From Amphimedon queenslandica (taxonomy: Eukaryota; Porifera; Demospongiae; Haplosclerida; Niphatidae): 64,000 bases of DNA. Positions 21,516-33,810 of the stretch are shown here, piece after piece (position 1 is the stretch's first letter; the number at the start of each line of letters is the position of its first letter). The translations under genes and the position numbers were made by a program. The stretch spans positions 440,920-504,919 of the forward strand of contig NW_003546266.1 in NCBI RefSeq assembly GCF_000090795.2, read 5' to 3'. The notes under the pieces are model-generated. The model was not told the DNA's origin. It ran no database searches and saw only the letters and a program-made list of their open reading frames with translations.

Positions 21516-24500
21516 ATAACAGTAGGAGTAGGAGTTGACAGTAACACTGTACTGTCTTATGTGATAGTCTATTAGTCTCGTAATGAGGATCAATTATGCA
21601 TAACTTTCCGATAAGTATTCAACTTTATGAGATCATTGTTAATATTATTTATTATGATAAAATTATTGGGCTTATATATATACTGTTTTACATTTATCTA
21701 GTTTTTGTGATTATATTTGCTACATTCTCTCTTTGACTTTTCATTTGTCTATTCCTTTTTCTAGTTTGGTAATTTTTGTTTGATTTTGTGTTGGTTGAGT
21801 TCTTGCACATTGCTAGTAATTACAACTATGCATGATTTTTAAAAAGAAATAGTTAGGATACATAGATGGTTGACTACAAAATTGAAGAAATCATGTCACA
21901 CTTTAGCACACTTAAGAAGTGTAATGAAAGATGTAGTATGTTATGAAATTTTAATAAGAGGACAGATTTACTTACTGCTAATACCAGTGCTACTTTACAA
22001 CAGCCTCACTGGGTGCACTTCACTGGCACTGAATTTTGAAGAGCCTTTGGTACAGCAGTTCTTATATAAACTTGATTATGTCTTTTTTAAATGTCATATT
22101 CACATTGAAACAGTAGAACAGAATGCGAAGACAAAATACTTCACTAATAGGCAAAATTGAAATATAATAGAACTACTTTGATACAGAGCACTGAGTTTAA
22201 CAAATACAAATTAAACTTCTAAAATTAAAATTAGAAGGAACTGCAGCATCAGAAAAGGATTTTATCGTACAACTTAACTAAAATAATAATTACATGACCT
22301 CATTTACCAAATTAAAAATAATTTAACTTAAAAAAGGTCCTGGAATAAAACTTAAACAAATTCTAACTTTCAAATGTAGAAATCATTAAAATAGAAACAA
22401 GAGTTGTGTTAAAATAATACATTGGCTACATAGACATTTTTATAGTTGTTATCATTCAGTGATTTCACTTTATTGTGTAGATCAACTTGTGTTGATTACT
22501 TACTGCCAGCACTGTAAGTGAAATTAAATCAATTTATTTTGGTCATAATTATTTTCATATCCTACTGATGACGCACTTCAAAAGTACAGCATGCACTATA
22601 AGCCAGCAAGACAACACCAATAATATAAGCCACTCGCAGCAGTGATAACCCACCCACAACGATGTTATAAGCCACCCACAATTTAATCAAAAATTTTTAT
22701 TATTATTTTGAGTAAAAAAGTCATTACAATTCTCTTTATTTTTGATGGAACGGTGCAGCATAGAACTGATTACACAAAGAGGACTGCAAAAATTCGTCAT
22801 TACCAGGAAAAACCTCTGCAGGATTACCAAATACACAAAGAGGGCTGTAAAAAAATTTATTGATTGGAAAACCTATTATAAAAGTCTTCGTTCCAAGGAG
22901 CCATGCCTTCATGCTGTATTGTGTACTGTTTGCTTTCTCATTTAGATCAGAACCGGCTTTGAAATGGTGTACAATTACAGTGTATCCATCTGATCTTTTG
23001 TATTCTAATGCCACTTTTATCTCTTCTTGCTCTGGCTCTGTTTCCTTCTCTTTTCAGGCACAGTTTTGACGTCTTTATCGTCTCATATTTTGCTACTTCT
23101 CAATTTCTTGCTCACAAGCACAAGTTCCATCAGCCATTATTATTCGATTTGTCAGCATGTGGTAAATCTGCACATGCATTTTCACAGAGCCTTTGACGCG
23201 CATCATCATGACACATGTAACTTACAACATGGCTAGTTTGCGACGTATCTGATTTAAAGTCACCTCCACCTCAGCCGCACACGCCCTCGGGATTGGTGAC
23301 TGTAAATCAGATACATCATTCCGGGATTGGTGACTGTAAATCCGATGCATCATTCGTAGCCATATTATAAGTATTACATAATGCTTTAGTCGAAGTTGTT
23401 CTCATAAAAGTATAAAACCTCTTTAAAGAAATTATAAAATGACAAAAAAATTTAATATCCTAGATTAGTCATACTAGCACAAACATTTCATCCAAATGCA
23501 CATATTGATTGAACTTCACTCCTACCTTCATCTTCTTTGGGTGCGTGGCAGCTGACTTTTTATATCCACCCACACATTCACTCTCTACTCCTGCTCCTAG
23601 TCCTACTTTATCTAGCCACCTCCTACTCCAACCCTTACTCCTACTTTTATTGGTTCCCCTCTTAGCAGTTAATTTGTTGAGCACAAGGGCCTATTTCTTG
23701 CATTTCTCGGGACATTTTTCAAATGTTTCTATTATAGCCCTATTATGGTTACATTATGCTTATGCTTTTGGGCCCAACAATGCTCAAAATGATGCAGGCA
23801 TCATCTGCCAAGGCCTAATCATGCTGAAATTCTTTGGAAATAATTTGGCAAAGAATAGGAGGTTACAATAAGTCATATGATGTCTGTAATCCAAGCCCTA
23901 TAAAAATGTAAAAAATTACGTTTACACATGTATAAATAAATATAGAACACTGGAAGGGATGAGCCCAAGCTAGCAAGGCATGCTATCGTTACATTATATG
24001 CAGTAGATTGTACTGGTAGATCATTATGGCTGCACTGGACCCCTTTTAATTCTCATGCACACCACCCAGAAACACAGAAAAAACCTAGGCATTCCATTTA
24101 GTGGTATGTTCATCGTGATGTCATCAACCACTGTTACACTGTCTATTATAGTAATCACATACAATGGAAAAGATTCAAGCCAAATCTTGAATGTTGTAAA
24201 CCGACGATATGACAATGCAGCAATGCATGGCACTTTTACTACACTGTTCAATAAAAACAAATTGTCAAAATATGAAGACAAACCAATTTTTGATTTCTTT
24301 TGTTGAGGATCTTTCCATGTTCTTGATCTCTTCATTGCTGCTGTCCTAGAAAAAGATTTGAATTCTAATATAAACAAAATGACCTCTTACTTCCTCATAA
24401 GAGCATCCTCTTCAGTTCTATAATGAAGTCAGTACCTACACTAGCAAATAGAGGTTAATAGATTAATTCATATAATAGGTTAATAGATTAGAGGTTAATA

Positions 24501-25744
24501 GAGGTTAATATATTAACAGATATAATAGGTTAACTTCGGTAAAAGTAATATTTATATTTTTATTGTTATGATGCCAAGAATAATAAACATGAGCAATAAA
24601 TGTGCTGTTGCAAAAACAATCTTAGGAATTTCATTACAGTAATACTCTTGTTTTTTTGTTAATAGATTAATAGAGGTAACACTAGATGTTTCAACCAAAC
24701 AATAAGTACACATGGCGTATGGGATTGCAATTAACGATGCTACGTAATCTATAACACGATAGTTTGTATAGGCCCCGAAATTTTGTGTTGCGATACATAT
24801 AAGAGTTAGTGATGCAAATCAGTTTGTGATGATTTTTGTTGGTATATTAATGATATAATTATATTTTCTTAGGTTCTGAAGATAATTTCTGTTACATGTC
24901 TCAAAAATTTGTCACAAAACCTATCTTGAAATATGCATTTCACAGAAAGTACTAGTTTCATTTTTAATTTATTCTGATCTAAATAGCCTTCTATGAATGG
25001 GGACATGTCAGACAAGGGGACTGCATTTGTATCAGCTGTGTGTTGTAGAAAAGTACAAGTAAGTGTGAGGATGTGTGATGACAGAAATTGATATGAATTA
25101 CTTTCTATTATGATATTTTTAGTGTTGTAGGAGCCAACAGTTGTGGGTTCATTAAGGTAAGTAATGCATTTACATTACTAATAGTTCAGTGATGATAGTA
25201 AATAAAATAAAATTAATAATCATATTAACTTTTTGCTTTTATACATAGCATAGGTGCTGTTCAATGAAATAGATCAGAGACATTTTTTCTAAACTTTCCA
25301 CATTACTTATGCCGTTTAATTAATAGTATTCTAGATTCATTTCACCACCTTTCATGCCTACTTGGCATTTGTGACTGGAACTGACAATAGTACCTTATGG
25401 TGCAGGATATCAAATTGGAGGAATTGCAGAGATCATGTGATGGAAAATGAAAAAAACAGGAAATTTATCCATTGTTTAGCTGTCAATTATCGTAAACTTA
25501 ACGAGAGAACTTATATGGTAGATAAGTGTGTGCAAAAACAATTTTTATGGGATGAGTACTTTACAGCGATATAGGAAACATAGAATTAAGTGGCTACAGC
25601 TTGAACTTAAACAGATCATTGAAAAAATCAGAACTATACAACATGCGAAATAGTTCATTAAATTAACCTACAATAGCTTCATAGTAATTGTTTCATAGTA
25701 ACAATGATTGCATAAAATCATTTTTAAAAAGTCTTGAGTCATAA
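21516..25744. other. Long gene-poor interval
   Basis: No gene supported. Contains a 34-bp direct duplication at about 23288-23355 (GGGATTGGTGACTGTAAAT in both units) and the short tandem block at 24430-24540. A few frames (22736-23014 minus, 24055-24306 plus, 25362-25574 plus) are 70-90 codons long but show neither splice sites nor family features that I can defend. Confidence 0.35.
24430..24540. repeat. GGTTAATAGA-type short tandem block
   Basis: Irregular repetition of AGAGGTTAATAGATTA and ATATAATAGGTTAA; two further units occur at 24659-24680. Confidence 0.6.
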
Positions 25745-26040
25745 TTCTACAAAAACCTAAAAAATTAAAACAACAAGATTATGTAGGTTTCCGAATGACT
25801 AACAAAAATATGAAATGAAAATCCTGCTCATGATGCAAAATTCTACTCTACATTGTACTGTCAATGTTATTATGTAAAATTTACAGATCACCTTGCAATG
25901 TAGAGTAGAATTTGCGTCACGAGTAGGATCTTCATTTTGTATTTTCTTTGAACATTCGGAATCCTACTTAATCTTATTTTTTTTTAATTTTTTATGTTCT
26001 TGTTTGTGTTGATTTTTTGTAACATTTATAATAATTCTTT
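25745..26040. mobile_element. Long-TIR foldback MITE, copy 2
   Basis: Inverted arms including AAAATCCTGCTCATGATGCA and TGCGTCACGAGTAGGATCTT; the right arm TTCTTGTTTGTGTTGATTTT matches the left arm of the copy at 15885 in reverse complement. Confidence 0.65.
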
Positions 26041-26468
26041 AGTTGCCATTGTGATGCTTGTTGATTTTACACAAACAATAATTTTCTTTATTATTATTAT
26101 CATTGTCATGACTTAACATCATTTACGAGAGGCAGCATTGAATAGACATGCTAAAGGAATATCAGCTATCCTGATGACAAGTGAAATTAATAGTCTTGAC
26201 ACAAGTCCTTAATCAAGAAGCTGTAAGCGGAGTGTCCATCTTTCCTGCATGTTATGTTGCAGCTATTTCTGTTCTTCCAGGCTGTTGTCATTCATATAAT
26301 CATTGCAAATGATACATTAATTGTTTGTTTTTTAAAATAAAATAAAATCACACACTTGGTAAAACAGTAACATGTACGATTACTACCGTCTTTTAGCTGC
26401 AAAGCTCCACTAAATTATTGCAGTAGTTTATTCCAAGCATAGCTTGGTAAAAAGTAAATTGCTTCTTT

Positions 26469-26976
26469 CAGAGCTGCAGATCTGAGCATGGGTGATCACA
26501 CCCAAATTTTGGAGCACATGCTTCTTTAATTAACAAAATGGCGGCATGCAACTAAAATGGCTCTATCCAGCAGCTACAATATCACTTTTTCTTTACTTGA
26601 AGAAAGATCTGATGGGACATGGACCTGCGCATAGACTGTTGGAGTAGATTGGTGTAAGAATAATCCTTGTAGCACCAACTGATACTGAGATACACACCAA
26701 CAACTGGATTGACAGGACTTGATGATGATGAAGATGATGAAGAGGAAAAAAAGGTGGCTGAACAAAACAATCGGTTCACCGATTTTTGGCTTTCCTCTTA
26801 GGCAAGGTCTAGAGCCACACTATAGATACCATTAGAGTCCTCTGGTCAAGTTGAGGTCCTCTATAATGTTTGGTAAGCATAGGAGCTCATTTTCCTGGTA
26901 AAGCCAGGCTGCAAATTTCGTGGCAGCCATTTTGTTTGGGAGTGAATCCTACTTAGTAACGCTACAGCGTTACTAA
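26469..26976 (-). repeat. About 500-bp repeat with terminal palindrome, copy 2 (inverted)
   Basis: Same family as 15009 and 38357 in opposite orientation. The palindromic end TTAGTAACGCTACAGCGTTA plus CTAA is best preserved here (26953-26976). The small frame seen at 38544-38705 is present on the plus strand but a CAG has become TAG after LLE. Confidence 0.75.
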
Positions 26977-29207
26977 TATAGTATTTGCTTCACATAAAAG
27001 GCTTTAGTTGTGATATCTACACTCCTTGTTCATTTATTCAAAACTTGCTGTTACCATCTACTACTTTACATGAGCAGTGTTTTTAGCTCCATTTGTATTT
27101 TGTAGTAAGTTCATGACATGTAGAGTAGTAATAATTCTGAAGTATCATTGCACTTTATTCTTAATTATGTTTATTTATTAATAGAATGTGACATGAATCA
27201 TTGCAAAAGTTGAGTTTTGCCTTGTGTGCATTTTAACAAGCATCACTACCTTCTTCAGTGTATCTACATGTATATTGATGTTCACTAAATTTAATGATGT
27301 ATCCCTAAATAGGTCCGTAACAACTTGGTTGAGAGTACTACTACTACAAATTTGACTAGTTCTATAATCTTTTGTTTTTAATTTACTGTATTACTTCAAG
27401 TTGTTGTAATAATAAATATTTTATAATTCTAATTTTTAATAATAATTTTAATTTTATTATTAATATAAAATGTTCATTCATTATTAATGTACAACAAGTA
27501 CTCAATGGCTGTACACTACAAAATTAGTCCAACAGGGTTGACCAGCAAGGCATATATGTGTAAATTAGTATTTTTAATAAAAATAACTATAACAAAAGCA
27601 GCTAACCAGCATTCTAAAAGCCAAAGCCATGCCTAGATGTATGTAACATTATGACTATGGTACAAGTAGCCAAAGACATGCCTATTTGTGTCTAACATTT
27701 GACTGTGGTATAACTTCATTGTCCTAACATCTCTACAAACAGGAAGAATTAATGCTATGAGATTCTTTAACTTTATGTCTGCAATTCAACCAACTCAATA
27801 AATTGGTGCTGTCATGATGTCGTCACGGTAAAAGATGCAGCACTGTAACAATGGCTTGTTGAAAAAGACACTCCTACAAGTGAAAACTCTGTGCTCCTTT
27901 GGTGTTTGTTTATGTGACTCATAAAACACTACAATATCTTATATTGACGCAGTTAAAATTAATACTGGTTTTACATTACAATTGTAGTAAAAAGTGGTGA
28001 TTATAACTAGGCTTCGTAACCCTTAACTTAATGCTTAAGACTAACAACATAATTAGGCAACAGACTTCTGTCTTCTGAGCCAATCAGTGTTTGCCCCCAG
28101 CTACAGTGCTTCAATTACCTTTTTTAAATGCCAACTAAAGTTTATGTACAATTAGCATATTTGTATGTACCATTGGGAAATAATGATCTTATGCATAAAA
28201 CTATTCAAATTATTTCATTTAAGGGCACAGTCTCAATGTCAGAGTTTGGATTTAAAATATTGCAATTTAATAGATCTTAGTGTATGTTATTTATTCTTGA
28301 TTATTAGTTTTACCTGTGATTACCCTAGCCATTTCAATAGGTCATAAAGTAAAATGCTGGCAAGGTTTTAAGAATCTACTTCTACTTCATTTGCAATAAA
28401 TTTGCTACTCTGTTAATTTTTTTGGGTTCATAAATATATTTTAAAAAACTGCACAGACCACTTTAGTGCTGAACGATACCATCATTTATAATTCGGAACA
28501 TTACTTAATGTTAAGTTTACAGTTCAATAAGTTTAAATAAAACTTTGTTTATATCAAAAAATATTCTGTGTTTCTGTTGGTCAGAATTTCATTTGGGAAA
28601 TAAATAATTGTTATCATTAGTTTCATGATGGTAAGGTTTTGTAAGGCCTTAAGCAACTATTTTCATTTGCAGCCATCTTACTGCAAGAAACTAAAATTAG
28701 CTACTTCATGAATAATCACAGTATTCATTGTGTCTGATGACAACTTTTACATCATAATCACTGTGAGAATTTCTAACAAAACAATTTTAACTAGAATGCC
28801 ATGAAGGAAACAATGTAAAAAATTTGAATCTCTTCACAAGGCTAGGTGGACTGTCAGGACCAGATCTTCAACAGCTGCGACATCTCTTCCCTCTATTATT
28901 GTCGAAAATATCTTTGATAATAGAAATGAGGTAGGCAGCTTGGCACCACCACGCACTTGCAATCAATAGCACATCCTAAAACATTCTAAATAGATCTAGA
29001 CTAATATAGGTGTCAAAGATGTGTTATAGACCTGAGGTCAGTGTTTTAAGGATGTGATATGTCTCGCAAGAGGACCCCACCATTTTTGACTAATTAAATT
29101 TTAACTTAGCACCTACACCATGCCGATGACATCCACACTATACACACCATGCAGTCTTATGGTTGACTGATTGTTCGTCTTTATTGTAGGAAGTTCATGT
29201 GACAGCT
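26977..29207. other. Intergenic, nothing recognised
   Basis: Very AT-rich. Near-duplicate words GCCAAAGCCATGCCTA and GCCAAAGACATGCCTA at about 27621 and 27670 mark a minor local duplication. No exon supported. Confidence 0.35.
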
Positions 29208-30838
29208 ATGCCAAAGAGGGAAAATCAAAGTGATTTAGATGGATCAATGGAGGTCACTCCAATACATTTTAAAGAAATGATCCTGATTTCAGCTTGGATA
29301 CTCCTGAAGGGCGCAACTCTGGTGAACTACCTAACAGTAATTTAATCGTCTTGGGTCAAGTATGCCAAATGTGTAAATTTATTGATCAGATTAATTTAAC
29401 TTCCAAATGTGCCACACCATTATGTAACGGTAAGTTAAAACTTATTTGTGTTAGTATGATTGGTCAACAAGGTTGTATTACTTTATAATATCATTGTACT
29501 GGTTGTGCTGAGAGACGTATTGCATTTAAAAGCTTAATTAAGCATGAGACTGAAAACTGTACAGCAGTTGGTCTTGCCTTACAAGTTGCATTTATATGTT
29601 CAGGTGCAATGTATTCTCAATATGCTAAAGTACTTAAAAATGCTCTTGGCATGTATTGCGCAGGAAAATCAATATTTTATAGGACACTGGCTCTAATGTA
29701 CCCACATATCAAGAGTATACTAAATGATATGTGTGAGCAAGCAAAAGAATCAATGAAGCAGAAGAATGACAGGGAGCTTGGATCTTTTGAAAATGCTGTG
29801 ACATGTGGTGATGCTGCATGGTTAACACGTGGTCACCAAAGTCAAAATGCTACATAATCTTTATGAAACTATCAACCTGGCAGACTTTTGTACTATAAGC
29901 ATTTTAATCAAAGAGGTAACAGTGATATATAACAGGAGATGACTTGTTTGAAGGTACATCAATATGTGCAGAGGCTGAGTGGGTTTTTAAAAAAGCTATA
30001 ACTGATAAAATGAACCTTAGCATTCATGTGCAAGATAATGACAGTACTTCTTCAAAAGCTTTGCTCTCCAATTTTCCTAATTGTAGAATAATTTTGTGTA
30101 GTAGTCACATTGCACGAAATCATAAAAAGCATTTAAAAGGCTTGCTAAGCAAAATGTTTTGAAAGAAGCCAAATTAAAAACTACAAAAAAACTCATCCTG
30201 ATATTGCTACAGTAAAGTATCACTGCATGAACGATGGTATTGGTTGTTTCACTAATGGCTTTATTAAGTCAGGTAGGATAAACTTTTCTGCTATAGTTAA
30301 GTCTGTTGGCTGTGACCAACAAGCATTTATAGATTGACTTCACTCAATAGCAAAGTACCATGCCAAAAATGTGCATGAATGGGATAGTGGGAAATGTTTC
30401 TTTCATGATTTAACTGTGTGCGATTGTGGAAAATGTAAGAAAACTGATATTACATGTCAAGGTAAGCCATATAAAACCAAGAATATTTTAAGTTGCCCAT
30501 TCCATGGTCTTGCTTATGAAATTGCATGTGAAGCTGTTATTGCCAAAGCAAAACAAATTATCCTTGAGGAGTTAGGTTGTTACCACACTTGTATAATTGA
30601 ATCATCTCATAATGTATTGCTGCAGTTTAGAACAAAGAATTTAAATCTGCAGATGCTTCACTATCATGTTTCCACTTCACTTGGGCTTATACAAAGTAAC
30701 ATGTCCTGGATGTATGTGCATAAGGGGCCAGCTTACCATTGGTTGCTTTTTCTTTTTGACAGAATGAGCCTACCTAGATTTGATGGTATGGCAGAAGCAT
30801 TAAAAGCATTAAATGTTCTAGGTTTAAGTCTTTTTTAA
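29208..30838 (+). pseudogene. MULE/Kolobok-like DDE transposase (decayed)
   Basis: Starts near ATG 29208 (MPKRENQSDLDG) and continues through several frames. Zinc-ligand-like Cys pairs follow (QVCQMCKFI, TSKCATPLCNGK). The catalytic-type block reads CGDAAWLTRGHQSQNA, matching the D-x-x-W-x-x-RG-x-x-S signature of this transposase group; then GRLLYYKHFNQRG; then VQDNDSTSSKAL (second acidic) with CSSHIARNHKK; then a Cys-rich section CDCGKCKK and LSCPFHGLAYE; then ESSHNVLLQFRTKN, likely the catalytic E. It closes with YHWLLFLFDRMSLPRFDG. Stops and frameshifts occur at about 29280, 29486, 29856, 29930, 30162 and 30336. An acidic and basic linker (30841-31260) leads into the OTU domain at 31440-31968. 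Superfamily assignment between MULE and Kolobok is uncertain. Confidence 0.65.
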
Positions 30839-31420
30839 GAGTCAAACAGTGTGATGTGAAATGTAAGAGAAGGCGAGCAAGGAAAAGGCATAGGCAATCT
30901 GAACAAGCTGCACATAAATTATGGGTCGAGCAACCTAAGACTTGTCACACATATGGTAAGGAAACACCTAAATCATTTCGTAAAAGGAAAGCAAAACGAG
31001 ATGGGGAGATTAGTAAAACAAAAAGATGTAAACTAAGTGTAACTGATTTTGATCAGGATTTAGGCAGTGAGTGTGGCTCATTAGCTACAGAGATTGTGCA
31101 TGAAACCATCACAAAAGATAAGGTAATTGATCAGGGAGTATACTATATTAGATGATAGCAATGATGACGATGAAAACTTTCTTTCTAGTTCTAATAGTAT
31201 TGATAGCAGCATCCTGAATAGCTCTGGTATAGATAGTGATTTGGAAGAGTTTATAATCAGTTGTGTTAAATGAACTTGTAGTATTGAAAATTCTTCACAC
31301 CAACAATCATGCCCACTCAATCCTAGAAACAAAGGTAAGTCTGCTGATGTTGAATATATGAAATCTGAAGATGCAATGCCTCTAGCAATAGGCAAAACAC
31401 CTTCCACAGATTGGATGAAT
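30839..31420 (+). pseudogene. Basic-then-acidic linker of the DDE-OTU element
   Basis: 30856-31155 reads a Lys/Arg-rich stretch (CKRRRARKRHRQSEQ, RKRKAKRDG); the next frame reads an acidic serine stretch (DDSNDDDENFLSSS, DSDLEEFI). Such a charged linker between a transposase and an OTU domain suggests that the two once formed one polyprotein or adjacent frames. Confidence 0.5.
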
Positions 31421-31439
31421 TGCTGCTTTATTGATACAG

Positions 31440-31968
31440 GATTATACTGGGGAGAATGTCATTGTCGATACTGATCCACTTCAAACTATGAAACATGCTG
31501 AAATATCTCCATATATCTGTCGTAAAGTAAAAGGAGATGGCAACTGTTTTTACTGAGCAATTTCTAAAGCTATAACTGGGACTGAAAAAGTCATATGCCA
31601 ATTTGGTCAACTATTTGTACCTTTATAACAAACAATGCCTTAGAATTATCAAACTTAGTATTACCACACATGCGTAGTATTAGTTGTGAAAATGCTATGA
31701 GTACGATGAAGGCACATATACTACATAAAAAATCAAACCAATTTGGTACTTGGGCTTCTGAAAATTAAATTTTTATTGATGCCACTGTGTTTCAATTAAA
31801 GGTTCATGTTTCAGTACTGCCAACTCAAAAAAAAACTGCTGTTGGCATACAATCACTGTTTCATAATGAAGGTTGCCATGACTTATCAGACTGTAATATA
31901 TATCTGTTTCATACAAATGCAATAAATCACTATGATTTAGTCGACTTCAACCTTACATATTTGTCATA
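31440..31968 (+). pseudogene. OTU cysteine-protease domain of the DDE element
   Basis: Reads ISPYICRKVKGDGNCFY, then a TGA where an Arg/Trp-type codon would sit, then AISKAITGTE; after a frameshift LVLPHMRSIS, then TMKAHILHKKSNQFGTWAS, a stop, IFIDATVFQLKVHV and finally YLFHTNAINHYDLV. The GDGNCF motif with its catalytic Cys near the start and the HYD histidine near the end are the OTU signature. Stops at 31552 and 31766 and frameshifts show it is dead. OTU enzymes remove ubiquitin or cut polyproteins. Confidence 0.75.
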
Positions 31969-31969
31969 A

Positions 31970-32551
31970 TTTGCTCAGCAATTGCACTTATTTATTATAT
32001 AAAATGATAATTGCTCACATGTGATAATTCCACAGAAATGAAATTACAATCAGCTTAATGCAAACAAGGTAAAATAATTTACACATCTCATTTCACGCAT
32101 TTTTTTTCTCTTCAAGCTAGGTGGGTAGCGAAGCAGTACAACTTCCACGTGGTGCTACCTGGGATCTCCAAAGCTCCAAAGTCATGAGGCTGGAGATGCT
32201 AAAAGTACTGTGAAGTAAACATGTTACGTTCTCCTATCTCACACATCTTGTGCTCTTTTAATCCAGGAAGTGGTTGAATGATCCAGGATATCAATACTTG
32301 CAGAGCAATTATAAAAGGTCTTCAGTATAGGAATAGCATAAGCTCAGGTGTAGGAAGGAGTGGTACTTTAATTCTAATAATACACTTGTGATTCTACCAA
32401 ACTCTTCCACTTAAATGAGAGAGCAATTTTTGTGGCTGTTAACACAGAGACAGAAATTTTTGATTCCTTTTAAAACTGTTGAATTTGTCTCTTTAATTAT
32501 TAGTATTATTAAACTTTAAATGAGATGACAACCAAAAGTTAAAAAACAAAA
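31970..32551. other. Intergenic, nothing recognised
   Basis: Spacer between the OTU relic (+) and the end of the PD-(D/E)XK gene (-), which converge. No canonical AATAAA close to the latter's stop on the minus strand. Confidence 0.35.
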
Positions 32552-33810
32552 TTACTTGTTGAGATTAGATATGTTGAAGCAAAGCTCACGTAAATAAGCG
32601 AGATTGCTTGCATCAAATACATCACAAAATTTGGATACTCGTAAGTCAATTTGCATATCATGTTCCTCAGCTAAGGTCATTGTTCCATAACAAACTAGAA
32701 ACTACAATGCCATAAAATTACTTTAAATTCACTACAATATACCTGCTTTCCTTCTATCAGAATGCCCAAAACATATTGCTCATCCCTCTCCACGCCTGTA
32801 TTCTTTATCAAATTACCCACCATGTAAAAAAGCAACTGCCCAATGTCACTGTCTCTTGCATCTTTACAGGGGATGTCTTTGCAAAATTTACCCTAAAATA
32901 AAAGGATATCAGACCCACTAACAGCCATTCAAACCTCTACTATCACTATTGGTGAAGCAGTATTTCCCATCAGTAATACATCAGGTATTCCCTAATGATA
33001 AAAAAGTATCTAACAAAAAGCAACACAACAAAGATCTCACTGTGAGTATAGCTGTGTCTAAAGTAGCAGGTTGGCTGGGTCCTTTGTAAACATTGGTTAA
33101 ATCATCTCAGTACTGGAATCTTCTCTGAGAAGATGATGATGATTCACTTTACTCCACTTCACCTGATATGGACTCTACTGTGGTTGTAGATTCTTTCTGA
33201 TAATTGACAGAGGGTTGTTGCCTGCTGCTCTTTGGCTTGGGTGGTGTGGCACGATGTGTCACTTGTGATAGGATGAAAATAGCCTTCCATCTCAACTTGG
33301 AGATTCAACCCTCCAGCTTCCTCAATGCATTTTAGAGTCAAACTATAAATTAATGAAATAATGATTATTATAGAAGCTAATTTCTAATTAAAAACAGTAA
33401 AAACAAGATGGAATGGTATATATGTGGATTAAGAGACAGGTATTTATGAAAACAATCTTGGAAAATAACTTATAAGAATAAAAATCTCCTGTTCTAACTA
33501 TGATACTGTGCTATTTACTTACAGTTTGCAGTTAGTACAATGGCCATTACAAAAACTGTAGAACTTAATCAAACCCAAGAGGACACTTGCAAATTCCTTG
33601 GCAGAAGTATTATCAGTGTTATCGATTACTAACTGCGTCATGGCAGTAGCTAGCCGCTACATCTCCAATGGCTACAAAATGACAATGACTGAAAAAATGA
33701 ATTCACACTAACCATACAATAATTTGTGGAGGGTCACTGTGTTTTAAGTTCTGCCATGCCACCGTATGCAGCAAGCTAAACAAATTCTTGACATCCTTTG
33801 CCTGAGCACA
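32552..33810 (-). CDS. Multi-exon gene with PD-(D/E)XK nuclease signature
   Basis: Minus strand. Exons read from splice sites and phase: 33810-33713 (CAQAKDVKNLFSLLHT, HSDPPQIIV); 33641-33523 or slightly longer (VIDNTDNTSAKEF, CNGHCTNCKL); one from 33342 (LTLKCIEEAGGLNLQ, edge uncertain); 32991-32935 (GIPDVLLMGNTAS, PIVIVE); 32892-32743 (GKFCKDIPCKDARD, DIGQLLFYM); 32701-32552, ending SNLNK and TAA. Introns of 41 and 42 bp and phase 0 join the last three exons without a break. PD, 14 residues, then E-G-K, followed by GQLLFYM, matches the PD-(D/E)XK nuclease core and its following Q-L-x-x-Y helix. The CNGHCTNC cluster may bind zinc. Upstream exons are probably missing; in one phase a TAG lies just before the 33641 ATG, so the splice there is ambiguous. 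The biological role is unknown. Confidence 0.65.

Noticed and set aside
23509-23871. Plus-strand frame with a Leu-rich, membrane-like stretch
   Set aside because: The Leu/Ser/Pro run arises from a simple CTCCTACTCC-type pyrimidine tract; no start context or conserved feature.
24024-24377. 117-codon minus-strand and 83-codon plus-str and frames in the same place
   Set aside because: Neither shows splice sites, conserved motifs or a clear composition signal, and they cannot both be real.
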